A stretch of DNA of 64,000 nt from Phascolarctos cinereus. Taxonomy: Eukaryota; Chordata; Mammalia; Diprotodontia; Phascolarctidae. This document shows, in pieces, positions 48,246 through 59,290 of the stretch (the stretch's first letter is position 1; every line of letters begins with the position of its first letter). The translations under genes were made by a program, and so were the position numbers. The notes under the pieces are model-generated. The model was given only the letters and a program-made list of their open reading frames with translations. It made no database searches and was not told where the DNA came from. The stretch is taken from assembly GCF_002099425.1 (NCBI RefSeq), contig NW_018344125.1, positions 5,575,001-5,639,000 on the forward strand, in the 5' to 3' direction.

Positions 48246-50109
48246 TACCAGGAACAAAAACAACACTAGGGAGCCAAGAAACCTACCTAGGGCTGATAAG
48301 AAGAGTTCACATTTCTATAGAGCTTTAAGCCTCATTTGATCCCCACAACAACCCTAAGAGGTGGGTGCTGGTGTCATTATCCGGAGTTTATAGATGCAAT
48401 CTCTTCATCCTCCTTCCACTATAGTCTACTAGAGCTAGAAGGAGCCTTGGACATTATCTAATTCAAGCCCTCATTTTACAGAGGAGGGAACTGAGCCCTA
48501 CAGTGGAAAAGTGACTTTTTGCTCAAGGTCATACAGCTTAGTATGACCCCTTCCCTCCTGGGAATCACTTTGCCTTTTGCCCTGGAGTTAAGAGACTTGT
48601 GTTTGAAATCAATCTCCATTGCCTGATCCCCACTCGCTAGGGACAAAGATCCTTGTGTTACTCACCGCCCCTGCTTGTGGTGAGGAAAGCACTCCTCGAA
48701 AAATCTTCAAGTGGGTAGAGGAAGGTGAACCCTTATTAGGGATCATGGCTCCTACCATATTCTGCCTCTTGTTTTAGCTACTTGGGTCCAAGTCATTGTC
48801 CCGACTTGACTAGCCTTGCCGAGGGCAGGGGCCTTTGTCCTCCTCAGCTTTGGGAACTTGGCCTAGGCCCAGCCCTTGCACCTCTTTCCTCCCCCCCACA
48901 CCTCCTAGTCCCTGGACAGCTCCACAAAGCTCTGCCCTTTCTCAGAGTTTCTGGACACCTCTTCAGACATCTGGGCTCCACTTCTGCACCCTGGCTCATC
49001 TTTTCTTGCCAGACATCTTGACTTTTCTTGCTCCAGTCACTTCCCAAAGAGGGGGCAGGCAGCATGAGATTGTCCTAACAACTGCTGCTAAGCAGGATAT
49101 GGCCAATGAATCGAGGTGAGGCTGGATAGACTGGTTCCAAGCCAAGGCTTTGCCCCTTAGTGTTTATGGGAGATAGACAGAGATGTGACAGCTCAAGTTT
49201 CAGAGAACCAGTACTTCCCTCCACATCTAGCCTTGTAATTTATTCCACTACCTTTACAGAGTTTGCCTCCTATCTGCGCCTCAGTTTCCTCTTTTGTTAA
49301 AAAAAAAAAAAAGGAGTTGAACTAGATGACCTCAAAGGTCTCTCCAACTCTGGATATAGCTTCCCATGGAAAGCTATCTATGAGTTTCTTCTGTAAAGTG
49401 GGGATAAAAATACATGTGATATTTATCTCCAATGGGGTGTTGGGAGAAAAGTATTATTCTCAAAAACCTCACAGAAATGGAGACTCTTATTAGGGATCGT
49501 CGTCAAATCTAGCCCATCTGGGGTAATAATCATGCTGACTGCTTGCTGCTCTCACCTGGTAGCCAGAGGCAGAAATGGTTCTCACAATGAAGAATTCAAC
49601 ATTGAGTCAGTGGGGTAATCAAACTTGGTAGGCAGACTTCTCCAGTGCCTGAAATCCCACCATGAGAGACTCGTTACTTTGAGTTATGTGTTGAAGGCCC
49701 TGCAAAAAGGACATTACATGCGAAGGGGAGCATTAACCTAGTCTCAGCTATGGACGCATTGTCACTGATTTCTTCCTCAGAATTACATTTGGAAGAACCC
49801 AAGTTCTGGAGTCAGATAAACAGGGTTTAAATGTCACCTCCAACGGATGTGTGACCTTCAACAAGTCATACAGAGGTTCATTGCCATACTGGGGAGGAGA
49901 GGAGGGTCAAAATTGAGTGACGGAGATGGAATGACGATCACGGACAAATGAAAAAAGGACAAATTATTGGCATCTGATTTTGCTTACGTTTTCTTTTCCA
50001 AAGATAATGATCTAGGTCCTGGAATAGGGAGTGGCTGCCCAAGATAAGCAAGGAGATAAGAATACCTATCATGATGATCTTGTTTCCTTAAAAAAAAAAA
50101 AATTCAAGA

Positions 50110-50275
50110 GCTACAGCCAGAAAGGACCTCTAAGGCCATCTAGTCTAACCCCCTCATTTCATGGAGGGGAAATTAAGACCTTAGGAGAAGTGATTTACCC
50201 AGGGTCACACAGGTAATAAATACCAGGTGAGATTCGAACCCAGGTCCTGTCTCCAGAGTACTGGCTCTGTACCAT
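50110..50275 (-). mobile_element. THER/MIR-type SINE at the right edge of the triplication
   Basis: The uninterrupted parent of the left half of the chimeric SINEs: after the core (50198-50212) it continues 'gtaataaataccagg' and 'gattcgaacccaggtcc'. Confidence 0.75.
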
Positions 50276-50329
50276 ACAGTCTCTCAGGCTCTGGCACCTC
50301 AAATTCTCTAATGGTGTGAGACTGCAAAG

Positions 50330-50600
50330 AGATGGCAGATAGGTGGCCCAGTGGATAGATCTCTAGGTCTGGAGTCAAGAAGAACTGAATTCGAATCCTG
50401 CCCTAGGCACTTACTAGCTGTGTCACCCTAGCCACTTAACTTCTGTCTGCCTCAGTTTCCTTAACTTTCAAATGGGGATCATAATAGCATCTACTTGTCA
50501 GAGTTGTGAGGATCAAATGAGATAATACTTGTAAAGGGCTTAGCACAGTGCCTGGCACATAGTAGGTGCTGTAGAAATGCTTCTCCCCTCCCCCTTTTCC
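50330..50600 (+). mobile_element. full-length MIR-like CORE-SINE
   Basis: Head 'ataggtggcccagtggatag', B-box region 'gaattcgaatcctgccc', CORE, then 'ctgcctcagtttccttaac' and the 3' end 'cagtgcctggcacatagtag'. Confidence 0.8.
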
Positions 50601-51435
50601 TTACCCTGACACATTCCCCTGGCCAAGCACCTGTAGACTTTCTCTCACCTAAGCTTGGAGGGGCGGGTGCTGGAAGGGCCTCCGTTGTCTGGCCTCTTGC
50701 CAGTTGTCTGAATGATCCCTAGAAAGCACAATGCCCTGGGATTGAGGCACCTGTCCAAGCAGGTGAGGAATAAGTAAGCAGAGTTCTCCAGACCAGACAC
50801 CCTCTGGCAATCACCCAGAGCCACTGTGTCACCAAAGGAATGGACCAACCAACCTGCCAGTCCATCAACATTCCCAAGACAGATTTTTAGCCCTTCTTCT
50901 TCCCTTCAGACGTGTCTGATAGACATGGACAAATTTTTCCAAAGCCCTACTGCCAGGCTTCCGGCATGGGGACAGATGGGAGGCCTGTGACAGATGGGAG
51001 ACAGATGCCTCACGGCACCTCAGGTCACAAGGTGTGTCTGTGGCTGCTGCCATGGGGTTGGAGATGACCAATAGAGGAGTTGGACCCTACCCCAGCCTCC
51101 TATTAGGGGTAGAGGAAATCATTCTAGGATTTGGAAGGGGTGGTCATGTGCTACATGTCCTCTATCCCCTTGTCTTCATGCAACATTGAGTATTAATGGG
51201 GGAGGCAAAAAGAGCCAGGCCCATTGAGGGAGGGGAGAGGCACAGAGAAAAGCAAGGAAGGAAAGACAGCAGGACGAGACAGGGGGCCAGAAGGGGGAAT
51301 GCGAAAGGAGAGCACATTGGAGAGGAAAGGAATAAAAACAGATAAATAAAAAATGGATCTAAACCTGTGATTTCATCAGTCTAAGAAATTCCTGTTATAT
51401 AAATTTCCTCCACCAATGCAGGCCAGCACCTTTTC
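50600..51435. other. intronic sequence, nothing recognised
   Basis: No repeat or exon with splice support. The open frames are on the minus strand and unlike known proteins. Confidence 0.4.
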
Positions 51436-51439
51436 TACA

Positions 51440-51800
51440 TATATAGTCTCGGGAGGTCTCTAGGGCATTTTTCAATGTCAAGTGACTTGTCCAGGGTCAC
51501 ACAGCCAGTACATTGGTCAGAGGTGGGCCTTGAATCCAGCCCCAGTCCTTTTCGACTCCAAGATTGGCTTGTTATCCACTCCATCGCCATGCCCCTCCTC
51601 CTATTCTCAGGCACTTTACAGTTAAAAACATCTCACCCCACATGAGTCTCATACCAATTCTGCAATATTAAGCTAGCATTTTGATAGCGCTTTAAGTTTG
51701 GCAAAATACTTTGTAAATATCTCAGTTTGGCCTCAAAACAACTGTGAGGGGCAGGTGCTACTGCTATCTCCATTTTGCAGATGAGGAAACTGAGTGGTCT
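51440..51800 (-). mobile_element. CORE-SINE and MIR fragments, antisense
   Basis: 51440-51598: 'caagtgacttgtccagggtc' to 'tcgccatgcccc'. 51680-51800: 'agcgctttaagtttggcaaa' and 'ccattttgcagatgaggaaa'. From 51800 to 52180 nothing is recognised. Confidence 0.65.
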
Positions 51801-52179
51801 GCAGAAACAGGCTGGAAGGTTTTCCAAAGAGATGGGCCAACACATTCGCCATTCCGGTCTCAGATGTGCTGCTGCATGAGAAAGCAAAAAATGTCTCTAA
51901 AGAACCAAAAATGACAGCAACTGGGCCGTCCCAAGTCTATACAGAAGATATCTGGGCTGGAGGAGACACATCTGTCTGGGCACTCAGATACCAGAAAAGT
52001 ATCAAATGCTTGAGATAAATCACTGGCCTTTGGATGACCCAGAAAAGGCAACTAAGAAATATCAATCATTATTGACCCATATGCCTCTTATCCTATCTTT
52101 ATACACATTGCAGGCATCCTTGATGAAGGTATAAGAAAGGAACAGACAGACTTATAAAGCACAGTTAAATGAAAAAAAA

Positions 52180-52437
52180 AAGGCAACATTTATATAGCAA
52201 CTACTATGTAGCAGGTACCATGCTAAACACTTTTTTTTTAACTTGTCCTTACAACAACCCGGAGAAGTTCGTACTATTATGATCCCTATTTTACAGTTGA
52301 GGAAACTGAGGCAAACATAGGTTAAGTGATTCACCCAGTGTTACATGGCTATAAGTGTCTGAGGCTAGATTTGAACTCAGCTCTTCCTGACTCCAGACCC
52401 AGTGCTCCAGCCACTGCATCACCTAGCTGCCTCTTTA
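52180..52437 (-). mobile_element. MIR-like CORE-SINE, antisense, near full length
   Basis: 'caacatttatatagcaacta', 'ctattttacagttgaggaaa', 'gattcacccagtgttacat' and an end at 'tcacctagctgcctc'. From 52440 to 53120 nothing further is recognised. Confidence 0.72.
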
Positions 52438-53124
52438 AAAAAAAAACGTATAGAAGATTCAAGATTTCATCATGTTTAACCATTTGTCAACTAGGAATCG
52501 CCAATCCCAAGGACTTTCTAACTCTAAATCAGCTCACAGGTTTGGGACACAGACACTGGTCTTGATGATCAGCAAAGAGACATTAAAAAATAGACTTAAA
52601 GCTTATGGACACTACTGAGCTGACTGGCTGCTCTGTATTCCAAAAGCTTGTCTCCCAGAAACAAGATTCTCCTTTTGAAGATGAAAAGCCTGTCATAGCC
52701 AAGGCTTTGGGAACTGTCAGATTCTCCTAAAGACAGGGAAGAAGCCAAAGGTTTTGCCCTACTCTGAGGCTGAACATATGAGGTTTCCTGGGCTCTAAGC
52801 TAAAAGAGAAGATAGAACCCACTACTTTCTCTGCTAAGCCTAAGAGGCCTTCAGCACATAAGCTGAAGACTCCAACAAAAGGCAGATGGAAGCAGATGAC
52901 CCACAACCTTATGTCTGGAGGAGCCATGACTGACACAAACAGCAGTCACACCAGAACAGTAGGGACCAACACCCAAAGAATCTGAAACGTCACCCACATG
53001 CCTGACAGGTTATGAACCCACTCCAGGCCATCTGGGAACTGACCCAGCAGGAACAATCCAATCACATCACCGGAAGATAGCAATAGCCTTTCAGTATCAG
53101 GGGTTGTGAGTTGTCCCTCTGCGT

Positions 53125-53375
53125 GTGACCTGGCAATCCCTATGGCTCAGTGGATAGGGTGCTGGGCCTGGAGTCAGGAAGACTCATCTTCCTGAGTTCA
53201 AATCTGCTGTCAGACACTTATTAGCTGTGTGACCCTGGGCGAGTCACTTCACCCCTGTCTGCCTCAGTTTCCTCAGCTGTCAAATGAGCTAGACCACTCT
53301 GGTATCTTTGCTAAGAAAACCCCAAATGGGGTCATGGAGAGTCAGACGCGAAAGAACAATAATAACAACAGCATG
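53125..53375 (+). mobile_element. SINE with RTE-type tail
   Basis: Head 'atggctcagtggataggg', CORE (gtgaccctgggcgagtcac), tail 'aagaaaaccccaaatggggt' and 'cagacgcgaaagaac'. This is the sense counterpart of the antisense elements at 25693 and 58205. Confidence 0.82.
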
Positions 53376-53553
53376 AGTCTACTCTTCCCAATAAAGGCGG
53401 TAGTTGTGGGACAGCGTGCCCCAGGTTTAAGGGGGAAATACTTCATTGCTACTTTTCTTATGATACTATTGCATTGAATGTCTTTGCTTTGAAATAACTA
53501 TGAACTCGGACTGAGCAGTCCAAGTAATCACAGTGGTGGGGGCTGGTGAGTAC

Positions 53554-53649
53554 CTTGACCCTGACATGGGGTGCATCTGGGGCATTCTGGGGGTTGCCTC
53601 TGGCAGCTTCATTGATATTGTCAGGGAGGATCAAGCATATGCAGTAATT
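53554..53649 (-). CDS. candidate 5' coding exon, possibly FRMPD3
   Basis: A 96-base open stretch, phase 0 at both ends. The acceptor side is a long pyrimidine tract (ctgtgtctcccatattccctag) and the donor is AAG|gtactc. It encodes 32 residues starting NYCICLILPDNINEAARG and ending APHVRVK. I do not recognise it firmly. It lies on the FRMPD3 strand, far upstream of the FERM exons, and the ending VRVK would suit the first strand of a PDZ domain. It could also splice in phase straight to the exon at 13775-13882. RNA evidence is needed; a chance open stretch of this size is quite possible. Confidence 0.35.
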
Positions 53650-54985
53650 CTAGGGAATATGGGAGACACAGGGAGAGGAAGACAGCCTATCCCTGCCTTC
53701 TAGGACCCTGCAATAGCAGAGCCAGGGCCAACATGAAGAAAGATTTAGGATCACTCTAAGGAAATAATTCAACATTAGCCAAAGTGCAGATAGTCTCATG
53801 GCTCTGGGGGGCAGGCCTTTAAAAGAGTTGGTCCCCTGGAAGCCCATCATACCCGCTGGAGCCTGGATATGTGATTCTTCATTCCCCGTTGTCTGAGTTC
53901 TGTATCCACTGCCCCTGAGCCTACAGGGAATGCCACTCTGGCCCTGAGTTAGCTGAGGCAGGCTGACCAGGGAAGAGAGAGGAAATATCTCTTGCCTTTC
54001 CTTTCCTTCAGGGATTTGGGAGGAATCCAGAGTCCTGCTCATTTTCCATAGCAAGAGGGGTCTGGGGCTTGGAGTGGGACCACATTCAATAAAGGTCCAG
54101 ATGGCCCAGGACCACATGAGCATTTGAGGAGGGAGAAAAAAAGGCAGAAAAGGGCAAAGGAGGGGCTTTGCACACTAATTCTAGCAGTTGTGTCAAAGCC
54201 AGCTCCAACAGGTGGCTTATGAATATGGGGGGGGGGGCAGACACGTTGTCAGGATGAGGAGGCTAGCCCCACCTGGGAAAGGTATCAGGGTAAGCATCAC
54301 ATGACTCAGCACATAGAAGCCCAAGGGCCCCCACTGCTATCTGGAGAAGCCACCTGAATTGGAGACACTTGAAGAAAAGGTGATCTGCATATGTTTGCAT
54401 ATTCTTCCTGCCAATGTTTTCCCCATTCATGCAAATTCTCATTACATGGCATTTCTTAGGAGCCCCAGCTGGGCCTCCTGAGTGCTGAGGTTGTGTTTGC
54501 CTGCATTTCCTGGCACAGAGAGGAGCTGGGACCCAGGAGCCCAATCCCCTAGCCCATGGGGAGCTCTAGATAGCAGAATTAAAGAACCCTCCAGTCCAGG
54601 AGCTTGGAGATGCTACATTCCTCTGGCAGGGTGGGATGAGTTGAGAGACAGGGATGGGGGGGGGGAGGCAGAGACAGAGGCAGAGATGAGGGTTAAGGCA
54701 CAAGACTTGGGAAAGAAAAGCACAGCTGGAATAGTCAGAGACAGAGGATGCCTGGGACTGAGTGAGCACCAGAGAGGTCCAGAGCACTGGAAGGGGGTGG
54801 CCCCTCCTCTGCCCCCCACCCACCCCCACCCCCATCCCCACCCCTATGGTCTTGTCAGACTAAGGTAAAACTTCCAGCATCTGGTCACTTTTCTATGAGG
54901 TCTTAAAGCAGCCTAATTCTTCCATAGCCCCCAGGCTACCTGGAAGACCAATTCATTAAAGGCTGGATATGGCAGCTCTGCTCAG
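53650..54985. other. intronic sequence, no recognised repeat
   Basis: No exon support beyond the candidate at 53554-53649. A G9 run is at about 54228-54236 and a (CCCCA)n-type stretch at 54815-54846. Confidence 0.4.
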
Positions 54986-54988
54986 CTT

Positions 54989-55036
54989 TTCTCTCTCTCT
55001 CTCTCTCTCTCTCTGCCTCCCTCCCTCCCTCTCTCT
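54989..55036. repeat. (CT)n microsatellite
   Basis: tctctc run followed by ctccctccctccctc. A second TC-rich run is at 55613-55690. Confidence 0.9.
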
Positions 55037-55382
55037 GTTGCTGCCTTCACTAAATTAGACAGTAGTCTGTAAGCACAGAGAGCATCCTTCCCACTACCAC
55101 ACACACACAGCTCCCACTCCACCCCCCCCACCCCACCCCCAAGGGAGGCAATTCCAAAGCACATTTTACCCCAGTCATCTTGGGACTGATTGTGGGCCAA
55201 GATGGAGCCAATCTGGCTGCTCTGGTCCCCTTCTATTCCCACTCTTTCTCTTCCCCTCTCCACTTGTCCCACAGGAGGTGGAGGTGGGGGGGGGGAGGCA
55301 AAATTTTTCATATCTAAACACAAAACAAAAATCCCAGAAACTGATCATAAGATCAAGCTGCATAAGAGAGGAGCATACTTAC

Positions 55383-55499
55383 TGTCTGTCCCCTCTTCCA
55401 GCTGGGGCCCTGGGATGGGCACTTGACCCCTCTCCTAAGGCTCTGCCAGCAGTGGCGGCGGCGGCGGCAGCAGTGTCTGTGTATGAAGAGAAAGATCAT
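55383..55499 (-). CDS. candidate first coding exon (Arg/Cys-rich), speculative
   Basis: Minus-strand open stretch from an ATG in fair context (cttagcATGa) to a strong donor (ACA|gtaagt), 39 codons, exiting phase 0. This matches the phase-0 entry of 53554-53649, 1.7 kb downstream in gene orientation. It begins MIFLFIHRHCC, has an Arg run from a (CGG)-type triplet repeat, and ends WKRGQT. The frame also extends upstream of this ATG to another ATG at 55601. I know no homologue. The GC-rich triplet repeat would suit a 5' UTR or first exon. Confidence 0.25.
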
Positions 55500-56054
55500 G
55501 CTAAGTCTTCGAAAATTTAGCATCTGCTGTGACCAGAATCTTAAAGAAGGAGGCGACTGGCTCAGCCCCAAAGCTGGGGCTAGGGCAGAGAGAAGGTACA
55601 TGCAGCAACTGCTTCTCTCTCTCTCTCTCTCCTCTCTGTCTCTCTGTCTCTGTCTCTGTCTCTCTTCTCTCTTTCTCTCTGCCTCTCCATTTTCTCCAAC
55701 ATCAAGGCCTCGGGGGGCATCTGTTAGGCCCTGGATCTATCCCAGGAGCCCCAAACACCAACCCACAGAGGGAAGTTCTTGCTACATACATGTACAAATT
55801 TCAATATGGATACACTGGTCTTGGACGAAATCAATGAACCTGGGTTTGAGTTCCAAGTCCAAGAGTTAAGCAGGGATAAAATATCTGCCTCCCTGTGCCC
55901 ACCCCCAACACAGAACTGGTGACATACTAATGTTGTCAGACAATTTCAATGAAACACCTTGGAAGCAGTGTCCAACTAACACAAGCGCTCCCCTAGACAG
56001 CTGACCCAGGTTCAAGGTACTTTGGGACTTCCCATCCATTCAAAATCATAGCTC

Positions 56055-56215
56055 CTGGGGGCAGTTAGGTGGCGCAGTAGATAGAGCACTGGCCCTGAAG
56101 TCAGGAGGACCTGAATTCAAATCCAGCCTCAGACCAAACAGTTGACACTTACTAGCTGTGTGACCCTGGGCAAGTCACTTAACCCCAATTGCCTAAAAAT
56201 AATTAAAAAAAAACT
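56055..56215 (+). mobile_element. WSINE-type CORE-SINE
   Basis: Starts 'gggggcagttaggtggcgca', has the CORE, and ends 'ccaattgcctaaaaataatt' in an A-rich tail. Confidence 0.85.
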
Positions 56216-56319
56216 TAATCATCCTAGACTCTTCATTCTCCCTGCCAGCCCATCTGCTCCCTGAGTCATGAGGATTCCACATTTTATGTCACATTGGTCA
56301 CCTTCTCTCCAGTCACACA

Positions 56320-56460
56320 ACTGCTACTCGAGTCCAGGCCTTCACTTCTCAAAGCCTCAGTTATCTCATCTGTAAAATGGGGGTGCTCTTCCTACTTCCT
56401 GCCTTATGGGACTGTTCTGAGCCCTGCATACAAAGGACCTTGAGCTTTATAAGCTGCAAA
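56320..56460 (+). mobile_element. MIR SINE fragment
   Basis: 'cctcagttatctcatctgta' and 'aaatgggggtgctcttcc'. Confidence 0.55.
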
Positions 56461-56624
56461 CACTAAAAACAACAACAACAAAAAAAAACACCCCAAGAGC
56501 TGTTATTTCAGTTATATGGACATGATAATTGCTGACTTGGTCTGTGAGACAGTATGACAGTATGCTAGATGTTAGAGGGAGGCACTTTTCAACCATTATA
56601 AGGAAATTGTGAGAGCTGGTGAAG

Positions 56625-56625
56625 A

Positions 56626-56690
<65 letters not shown>
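56625..56690. repeat. (GT)n microsatellite
   Basis: About 33 GT units with one 'gtat' interruption, followed by a G-run. Confidence 0.95.
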
Positions 56691-56693
<3 letters not shown>

Positions 56694-56904
56694 GGGGGGG
56701 GGGCGCACAGCCTTTCAGAACTCCCAGGCAAACCTCTAAGACCAGATGCAGGCAAGATAGTGATCCAGATTTGTAGAGAAGGTTTCTACACTATTAGTAC
56801 CTTGCACTGATGAAATTACAAAATGATGATGATGATACCAAAAAAATTAGAGCTATTTTGGAAGATACTTTCAATAGGTCTAGCATGAATGGATGATCAC
56901 TTGT

Positions 56905-57053
56905 TTTCAGGGGAGTTTTTTGGGAGGCAATCGGGGTTAAGTGACTTGCCCAGGGTTACACAGCTAATAAGTATCTGAGGTCACATTTGAGCTCAGGTCC
57001 TCCTAACTCCAGGGCTGGTGCGCTATCTGCTACAGCGCCACTTAGCTGTCCTT
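56905..57053 (-). mobile_element. WSINE-type CORE-SINE, antisense
   Basis: 'gaggcaatcggggttaagtg', CORE 'gcccagggttacacag' and an end at 'cgccacttagctgtcc'. Diverged, hence fairly old. Confidence 0.8.
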
Positions 57054-57059
57054 GGATGA

Positions 57060-57530
57060 TCACTTGTTCAGGATCATGGGGTCATAATAACCCCTACTAC
57101 TAAGTCCAATGATCCCATTTTACAGGGGGTTGGACTATTGGCCTCTGAGGTCCCTTGCGGCTCAACCTGTGATCCTAGGTTTGACTCTGATTGAACAAGT
57201 CATTTTCCCTTGTCGGGCCTCAGTTTCCTCAATTGTAAAATGAGGGAGTGGGATTAGATGGCTGTCAAGACCTCTTTCAGCTTGAAATCTATGACCTTCC
57301 CTAGAGAAAATGGGAGGCAGCCCTGCCCAGTGCATTAAGCCCCTGGCTGGAAACCTAGCCTTGGCTCTGTGACTAACCCACTGTGTACGTCACTTAATCT
57401 CCCTAAGCCTCCATTTGCTCAAATGGGGACAGTAATCCCCTCCTTGCCCAACTTCCAGGGCTATTGGGAGGATCAAATGAGAGGATGGATGGAAAGGTGC
57501 CTTGAAAAGCATAAAGTCACGAAACAAATG
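57060..57530 (+). mobile_element. two MIR/THER-type SINEs in series
   Basis: 57170-57300: 'gggcctcagtttcctcaatt' and 'gagggagtgggattagatgg'. 57320-57530: 'cttggctctgtgactaaccc' and 'gggaggatcaaatgagagg'. Confidence 0.6.
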
Positions 57531-57639
57531 GTAGGGATTTTTTCTGACTTGGGAGCATCTCCCTCTTGCCCTGGAGACAGAGCTCAGAAGAAATTCTGGC
57601 AGGGCACTGATGGCTGAACTAATCTCAGAGGATTCGACT

Positions 57640-57720
57640 TCCAGGCTATTTTATTTTTGCCTTTGTATGCCTGGCCCCCCCTAGCAGAGTACCTGGTTCA
57701 TAGGTAAGCGTACTGAATGT
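57640..57720 (+). mobile_element. L2 LINE tail fragment
   Basis: 'tttgcctttgtatgcctggc' and 'agagtacctggttcatagg'. From 57720 to 58200 nothing is recognised apart from a C-run near 57991. Confidence 0.5.
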
Positions 57721-58204
57721 TAGGCTCTATCTCTGCAGTTCTAATGATGAATGGGTATCTCCCCAAATCCTACCTTGAACATGGGCTACTGCATCTCTCT
57801 AGCAGGCTGACCCCCAATCCTTAGCAAAAGATGTGACCTCCAATTGTCTGAGCAAAAACTGCTCTATCCAAGAGGATATCCCTTTGAAGGATATCCTGAA
57901 CCCCTTTGGGGTTCAGGAATCAACGATGACCCAAAAAGCCACAACCTGGGGCAGGGGGCCCTACCTTCAAGAATTTCCAAGTGATCCTCTCTCCCCCCCC
58001 CCCGCCCTACCATTATGGACACAACTCAGAACTGGAAGGAGTCAAAAAGGGATGGGGAAGGACAAGACCCAAACCAGGGCTACCCTTTAGTGGGTAGACC
58101 TGGAAGGGTGAGGGTTCGAGAAGAGAGTGGTACATGAGCTAAGCCTTTAAGAAGCTAAAGATTACAAGAGGCAGAGGTGAGCAGAGAATACAACCCAGAC
58201 AGTA

Positions 58205-58453
58205 GTTGTTATTACAGTCATTTTTCAGTCATGTCTAACTCTCCGTGACCCCATTTGGGATTTTCTTGGCAGACATTACTGAAGCGGTTTGCCATTTCCT
58301 TCTGCAGCTCATTTTACAGATGATGAAACTGAGGCAAACAAGGTGAAGTGACTTGCCCAGGATCACACAGCTAGGAAGTGTCTGAGGCCAGATTTGAACT
58401 CACAGATGAGTCTTCCTGACACTCTATCCACTGGTGCCACCTAGCTGCCCCTA
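58205..58453 (-). mobile_element. SINE with RTE-type tail, antisense
   Basis: 'tcatttttcagtcatgtcta', 'ctccgtgaccccatttggg', the CORE and 'gccacctagctgcccc'. Confidence 0.85.
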
Positions 58454-58784
58454 GGTGAGAGAATGGAATGGAAACACTTAAGGACAGAGATTCATTCAGG
58501 AGGATCAGAGAGTCACTTGCACTCAGCTCTTTCCAACTCTGCCAAAAGTCTACATGTCACATCCTGACCAAATTACTGAGCTGCCTCCATATGAACCAAA
58601 GAGTTCTCAAGATGGAAGCATGGATATTATATATCAGGGAGGTATGACATCTCCCCTTAGGGGCATAGGTTTTCAGAGCTGGAAGACACCTTCAGGACCA
58701 CCTGGTCTAAGCCCTTTGATGAGTGACAAAATCAAAGCTCAGACAAAGTCTGTTCCTATTGAGCAGGGATTATTTAACTCTCAG

Positions 58785-58865
58785 GATCCATGTCCCCAGT
58801 GCCTAACACGGTGCCTAGCACACAGTAGGCACTTAATAAATGCTTGTTGATCAAGTGATTGATTG
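58785..58865 (+). mobile_element. L2 LINE 3' end
   Basis: 'ccccagtgcctaacacggtg' and 'cacagtaggcacttaataaa'. Confidence 0.75.
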
Positions 58866-58938
58866 AGTTGTCTAAAGTCACACAGCTAGTAAGTAGAGGA
58901 GCTGAAACGTGAACCCAGGCATACACTGCTTCCAGCTT

Positions 58939-59134
58939 GCTTCCCTCTTTATTTTATTTATTTATTTATTTGTTTATTTTTAGGCAATTGGGGTTAAGTG
59001 ACTTGCCCAGGGTCACACAGCTGGTAAGTGCCAACTGTTTGGTCTGAGGCTGGATTTGAACTCAGGTCCTCTTGACTTCAGGGCCGGTGCTCTATCTACT
59101 GCACCACCTCGCTGCCCATGCTTCCGTCTTTATT
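58939..59134 (-). mobile_element. WSINE-type SINE with near-exact target-site duplication
   Basis: Element from about 58954 to 59119, flanked by gcttccctctttatt (58939-58953) and gcttccgtctttatt (59120-59134), one mismatch in 15. Confidence 0.86.
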
Positions 59135-59164
59135 AAGGTTGGCTTGGTCTTCACTGTAAATTCC

Positions 59165-59290
59165 TTGAAGCCAAGTAGTAGAGTCTCAGTTCTGCCACTT
59201 ATTAGCTTGTGATCTTGGACAAACTATCTCACCTTCTCCATCTATAAAATGGGGCCAATGATCTCCATCCTGTCCTACCTCCTAGGGCTA
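59165..59290 (+). mobile_element. MIR SINE fragment
   Basis: 'agttctgccacttattagct' and 'cttctccatctataaaatgg'. From 59290 to 60000 nothing is recognised. Confidence 0.55.

Larger units (their letters stand above)
41173..50197 (+). repeat. 9.03-kb tandem unit, copy 3
   Basis: 9025 bases, same order. It shares variants with copy 2. Private changes include c for t near 47069, two substitutions near 46730-46739, and about ten one-base losses between 45310 and 46680. It ends at 50198-50212, where the original right-hand SINE resumes its own sequence (ggtaataaataccagg). Confidence 0.97.

Noticed and set aside
23109-50197. Regularly spaced repeats as a CRISPR-like or satellite array
   Set aside because: The unit is 9 kb, holds ordinary interspersed repeats and has three copies; this is a segmental tandem duplication.
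53650-54123. 157-residue minus-strand open frame
   Set aside because: No family resemblance, ends at the acceptor of the candidate exon, and lies in intron-like sequence.
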